Source: Planctomycetota bacterium (lineage in GTDB: Bacteria; Planctomycetota; Planctomycetia; Pirellulales; Lacipirellulaceae). From it: 8,377 bases of DNA. Of the stretch, positions 6,266 through 8,377 are shown piece by piece (within the stretch, counting starts at the first letter, position 1; each line of letters opens with the position of its first letter). Under the pieces are notes generated by a model, which had not been told where the DNA came from, did not search any database, and was given only the letters and a program-made list of their open reading frames with translations. The stretch spans positions 1 to 8,377 of the forward strand of contig JAKEIB010000014.1 in the NCBI GenBank assembly GCA_022614705.1, read 5' to 3'. The translations under genes and the position numbers were made by a program.

Positions 6266-6997
6266 ATGATTCAGCTCCTTATTATCACCCCGCTCGCGCA
6301 AGCTGCGAATCATCCGCCGGAGACGTTTTTTGAGATCGTCTTTTCGGGCGGTCCCGTGGGCATCGCGATTATGGTGCTCATTATTCTGTGTTCGATTGCG
6401 GCGCTGGCGCTGTCGGTGGAGCAACTGCTGACGCTGCGCGCGTCGGTGTTGATGCCGGAGGGGCTGCGCGAGGGGGTGCAGCAGCAGCTTGCCGCCGGCA
6501 ACTTGAAAGGCGCGTTTCAAGCGTGCGATGCGCAGCCGAGTTTTCTCGCATTTCTGATTCGAACGAGTCTGTCGGAGGCCGAATCGGGCTGGACGGCCGT
6601 CGAGAAAGCGCTCGAAGACGCGGCCGCCGAGCAGACGGCGCGGCTCATGCGGCGTGTCGAGTACCTCGCGGTAATTGGAAACATCGCGCCGATGCTGGGA
6701 CTGTTGGGCACGGTGGTCGGCCTGCTGTTCGCGTTTCACGAAGTGGCCAGCACGCAAGGCGTGGCGCGGGCCGCGGATTTGGCCGACGGTATTTATCACG
6801 CGCTCGTGAGCACGGTCGGCGGGCTGATCGTGGCGATTCCGGCGATGGCGGTTTACGCCGCGTTTCGCAATCGCGTCGATCAACTCGCGGCGGAAGCGGC
6901 GTACACGGCGCTGCACGCCCTCGCGCCGGTGAAACGAATTCTGGTGTCGACGCGCCCGTCGCCGTCGACCACTCCGCCCCCGGCCGGAACACGCTGA
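6266..6997 (+). CDS. ExbB/TolQ/MotA-type proton channel protein
   Basis: The 243-residue product is an inner-membrane channel subunit of the ExbB/TolQ family, which forms a pentamer around an ExbD dimer and uses the proton gradient to do mechanical work on a partner protein. Membrane helices lie at about 31-51, 133-158 and 176-200. The conserved segments are APMLGLLGTVVGLLFAF (141-157, with Thr149) and ALVSTVGGLIVAIPA (179-193, with Thr183). These threonines match the polar residues that line the ExbB pore. A cytoplasmic region of about 80 residues lies between helices 1 and 2, as in the family. The first residues (MIQLLIITPLAQA) resemble a short signal sequence. A TTG at 6254 is an alternative start; neither has a Shine-Dalgarno. 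The stop overlaps the start of the next gene (TGATG), so the two are translationally coupled. The partner is probably the VWA protein encoded upstream. The Pro/Thr-rich C-terminus is not conserved. Confidence 0.93.
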   Translation: MIQLLIITPLAQAANHPPETFFEIVFSGGPVGIAIMVLIILCSIAALALSVEQLLTLRASVLMPEGLREGVQQQLAAGNLKGAFQACDAQPSFLAFLIRTSLSEAESGWTAVEKALEDAAAEQTARLMRRVEYLAVIGNIAPMLGLLGTVVGLLFAFHEVASTQGVARAADLADGIYHALVSTVGGLIVAIPAMAVYAAFRNRVDQLAAEAAYTALHALAPVKRILVSTRPSPSTTPPPAGTR

Positions 6998-7452
6998 TGC
7001 GAACGCCGCTGCGCCGAAGCTCGACCTCCACGCAAATCAACATGACGCCGATGATCGACGTCACGTTTCTGCTGATCATCTTCTTTTTGCTCAGCAGCCA
7101 TTTGGCGCAGCAGGAAACGCAGTTGGAGCTCGAGCTGCCCACCGCGGCCAGCGGCCGTCAGGCGACGGATGACGATCGGCCGCGGCTATCGGTGAACGTG
7201 CGTGCGGATGGCAGCGTGATGTTGGGAAGCACGGCGACGACGCCGCAAGACATGAGCGGTCGGCTGCGGATCGAGCGCCAGCGGCTCGGCGACGACATGG
7301 AAGTGCGCATCCGTGCCGATCGCGCGGTGCCGTACGGCGCTGTTGAGCCAGTTTTATTATCGTGTGCGGATGCAGGAATATGGAATGTGACGTTCGCGGT
7401 GTTCAAAAAGGTCGAGGGTCAAGACTCGAGAGTCGAGAGTCAGAGTCGGTAA
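6997..7452 (+). CDS. ExbD/TolR family protein, first copy
   Basis: The 151-residue product has the ExbD plan: a short basic cytoplasmic N-terminus, one membrane helix at about 19-35 starting INMTPMIDVTFLLIIFF, and an extracytoplasmic domain. Asp21 in the MIDV motif corresponds to the helix Asp that carries protons in ExbD/TolR. The periplasmic part ends with the usual DRAVPYG...AGIWNVTFAV pattern at about 108-136. The start overlaps the exbB-like stop by one base. The last 12 residues or so (EGQDSRVESQSR) are translated from a GAGAGTC-type repeat and are probably not part of the original fold. With the channel protein and the second ExbD it should form a proton-driven motor, perhaps as an ExbD heterodimer. 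Confidence 0.92.
   Translation: MRTPLRRSSTSTQINMTPMIDVTFLLIIFFLLSSHLAQQETQLELELPTAASGRQATDDDRPRLSVNVRADGSVMLGSTATTPQDMSGRLRIERQRLGDDMEVRIRADRAVPYGAVEPVLLSCADAGIWNVTFAVFKKVEGQDSRVESQSR
7414..7449. repeat. GAGAGTC-type repeat inside the end of the first exbD-like gene
   Basis: The sequence carries GACTCGAGAGTC, itself a palindrome, followed by the related units GAGAGTC and AGAGTC. It overlaps the last codons and stop region of the gene. Similar ACTCGAGAGTC strings are, from memory, common between genes in planctomycetes. It may have extended the reading frame by about a dozen residues. Confidence 0.5.
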
Positions 7453-7457
7453 TCCCT

Positions 7458-7477
7458 GCCACCGCTTGCGGTTTAGC
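7458..7477. repeat. Short palindrome between the two exbD-like genes
   Basis: The 27-base gap between the two genes is almost filled by GCCACCGCTTGCGGTTTAGC, with ACCGC-TT-GCGGT as its core hairpin (7461-7472). It resembles the other short palindromic repeats in this window in placement but not in sequence. It could be a mobile repeat or a small RNA structure affecting the next start codon, three bases downstream. Confidence 0.5.
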
Positions 7478-7479
7478 TT

Positions 7480-7920
7480 ATGCACGTACCCACTCACCAC
7501 GACGATCGCCGGCAAACGGACATCGCCATGACGCCGATGATCGACGTCGTGTTTCAACTGATGATCTTTTTCATCTGCACGGCCAGCTTCCAGGCGGCGG
7601 AGGAGTTCCTGCCATCGAATTTGGCCATCGCCAGCGGTACGAGCACGCCATCGCCAATCGAAGTCCAGCCGGAATTGGAGCGAATCGTGGTGCGAGCGAC
7701 CTACGTCGATGGCAAAACGAATTGGGTCGTGAACGACCGGTCGTGCGCGACGTCAGCGGAGGTGCGGCAAGTGCTGCGCGCCGTGGCGGAGATCGACCGA
7801 ACGCTACCCGTGGTTCTGGACGTGGCCGACGCCGTGCCTCTCGGCGATATGATCGACGTCTACGACCTGAGCCGGCTTGCGGGGTTTGAGAAGATTCAGT
7901 TTGCAGCGAAGAAGAAGTAA
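7480..7920 (+). CDS. ExbD/TolR family protein, second copy
   Basis: This 146-residue protein again has a short polar N-terminus, a single helix at about 20-38 beginning MTPMIDVVFQLMIFFI, and an extracytoplasmic domain. Asp22 is the proton-carrying residue. The first 21 bases of the MTPMIDV stretch are identical to those in the preceding gene, but the rest differs strongly, so the two are paralogues and not a recent duplication. The domain ends VPLGDMIDVYDLSRLAGFEKIQFAAKKK, which matches the family pattern of a final strand and a basic tail. The histidine-rich start (MHVPTHHDDRR) is unusual and has no Shine-Dalgarno. Two ExbD copies behind one ExbB are common in planctomycete clusters (from memory). 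It is the last recognisable gene of the operon. Confidence 0.92.
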   Translation: MHVPTHHDDRRQTDIAMTPMIDVVFQLMIFFICTASFQAAEEFLPSNLAIASGTSTPSPIEVQPELERIVVRATYVDGKTNWVVNDRSCATSAEVRQVLRAVAEIDRTLPVVLDVADAVPLGDMIDVYDLSRLAGFEKIQFAAKKK

Positions 7921-7930
7921 TACGGAAGTC

Positions 7931-7960
7931 TTAACCACGGAGGACACCGAGCACACTGAG
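7931..7960. repeat. Degraded intergenic repeat (ACCACGGAGGACAC type)
   Basis: The sequence TTAACCACGGAGGACACCGA followed by GCACACTGAG looks like a decayed copy of the GGAGGACACGGAG-type repeat that I recall between genes in many environmental bacteria. It starts ten bases after the second exbD-like stop codon. It has no obvious hairpin and no T-run, so it is not a clear terminator. From here to 8095 I see no gene. Confidence 0.35.
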
Positions 7961-8095
7961 TAATGCAAGAGACGAACTGCTATGGGAAGAAAAAGAAATT
8001 GGATGGTATTCCGTACTAGATGACAAACCCCGAAGTAGTTTTTGTTCTCAATAATGCTTCGGAGCAATTCATCCCTTTATTAATGCAAAAATCCT

Positions 8096-8299
8096 ATGTC
8101 CAAAATTCATTCACCGTTATCAACGATGACATACCTAAAAGCGTGGTTGTTCTGTGCCATCGTCACAATTGTCTTATGTTTCTTCATTGGCATTCCGTTC
8201 GGAGTCGTTTTGGGCGTGTCGCTAGGACTGTTAGAAGTTGCCAAGGAAAATGCTCGTGTGGTCGCCCAAATACTTGGTTTCAGTAGTGTCCGGCTATAA
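8096..8299 (+). CDS. Small membrane protein of unknown function
   Basis: This encodes a 67-residue protein with one long hydrophobic region, AWLFCAIVTIVLCFFIGIPF and then GVVLGVSLGLL, probably two closely spaced helices or a glycine-containing hairpin, followed by a short polar tail. A second ATG at 8126 lies only a few residues before the hydrophobic region and is an equally good start. Neither has a Shine-Dalgarno. The local base composition is clearly more AT-rich than the rest of the window. The last five or six codons overlap the sequence TAGTGTCCGGCTATAA and the stop region of a converging gene, so the original C-terminus may have been cut off by an insertion. I do not recognise a family with certainty. 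Confidence 0.5.
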   Translation: MSKIHSPLSTMTYLKAWLFCAIVTIVLCFFIGIPFGVVLGVSLGLLEVAKENARVVAQILGFSSVRL

Positions 8300-8377
8300 G
8301 TCGAACAGTTTCAGTTGGTTAGGGTCGGAGGATTCTGGAAACGGTTGATGTTTGGCGGTGAGGGCCTCAAACAGCGG
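8294..8377 (-). CDS. C-terminal fragment of an unidentified minus-strand gene
   Basis: From the right edge the minus strand is open for 27 codons and ends in TAG at 8294. It reads PLFEALTAKH, then QPFPESSDPN, then QLKLFDL. The composition is protein-like, and the QLKLFDL ending is plausible for a real C-terminus. The stop lies six bases from CCGGACACTA, so the gene may end close to the terminus of an insertion element, but too little is visible to name it. It converges with the small membrane-protein gene and overlaps it by six bases. Confidence 0.45.
   Translation of the reverse strand, partial: PLFEALTAKHQPFPESSDPNQLKLFDL

Noticed and set aside
6388..6996. Long upstream extension of the first exbD-like frame
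   Set aside because: It is an alternate frame of the exbB-like gene, Gly- and Arg-rich. The protein-like part begins at the ATG at 6997.
8020..8286. 88-codon plus-strand frame overlapping the small membrane gene
   Set aside because: It has no ribosome binding site and no recognisable pattern. The other frame has a clear hydrophobic region and is the better candidate.

Overview
The window is high-GC bacterial DNA, visibly more AT-rich only in the last few hundred bases. It looks like a planctomycete, probably from the Pirellulales group. This is inference from gene content and style, not from a marker gene. The signs are a secreted sialidase-like protein, a VWA protein encoded next to ExbB and two ExbD proteins, several short palindromic repeats between genes, and mostly absent Shine-Dalgarno sequences.

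Left part, minus strand. Bases 1-605 hold the N-terminal two thirds or so of a secreted sialidase-like protein that runs off the window edge. Bases 606-1062 have no convincing gene. They end in a large inverted repeat whose outer base triplet supplies the stop codon of a membrane fatty-acid desaturase (1063-2226).

Middle part, minus strand. Read 5' to 3' on that strand, the order is peptide deformylase (def, 4983-4396), methionyl-tRNA formyltransferase (fmt, 4228-3275), a PIN-domain toxin-like protein (3262-2810), a 66-residue putative antitoxin (2829-2629), and then a second orphan copy of the last 52 codons of fmt (2623-2465). Def and Fmt form the formyl-methionine cycle of translation initiation. 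The toxin-antitoxin pair sits exactly between two copies of the fmt 3' end. This suggests that it arrived by recombination into fmt while leaving the enzyme intact, and it is the most interesting feature of the window.

Right part, plus strand. Divergent from def, four genes form a likely operon: a membrane-anchored VWA protein (5184-6149), an ExbB/TolQ/MotA-type channel protein (6266-6997) and two ExbD/TolR proteins (6997-7452 and 7480-7920). The VWA protein has a single N-terminal membrane helix carrying the Ser-x3-His pattern known from TonB. It may therefore be the protein that the ExbB-ExbD proton channel energises.

The last 450 bases look different. They hold a degraded intergenic repeat, a small membrane protein, and the C-terminal end of an unidentified minus-strand gene that begins beyond the window. 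Short palindromic or GA/CT-rich repeats fill nearly every intergenic gap, including two copies of one hairpin family (4286-4376 and 6151-6242).
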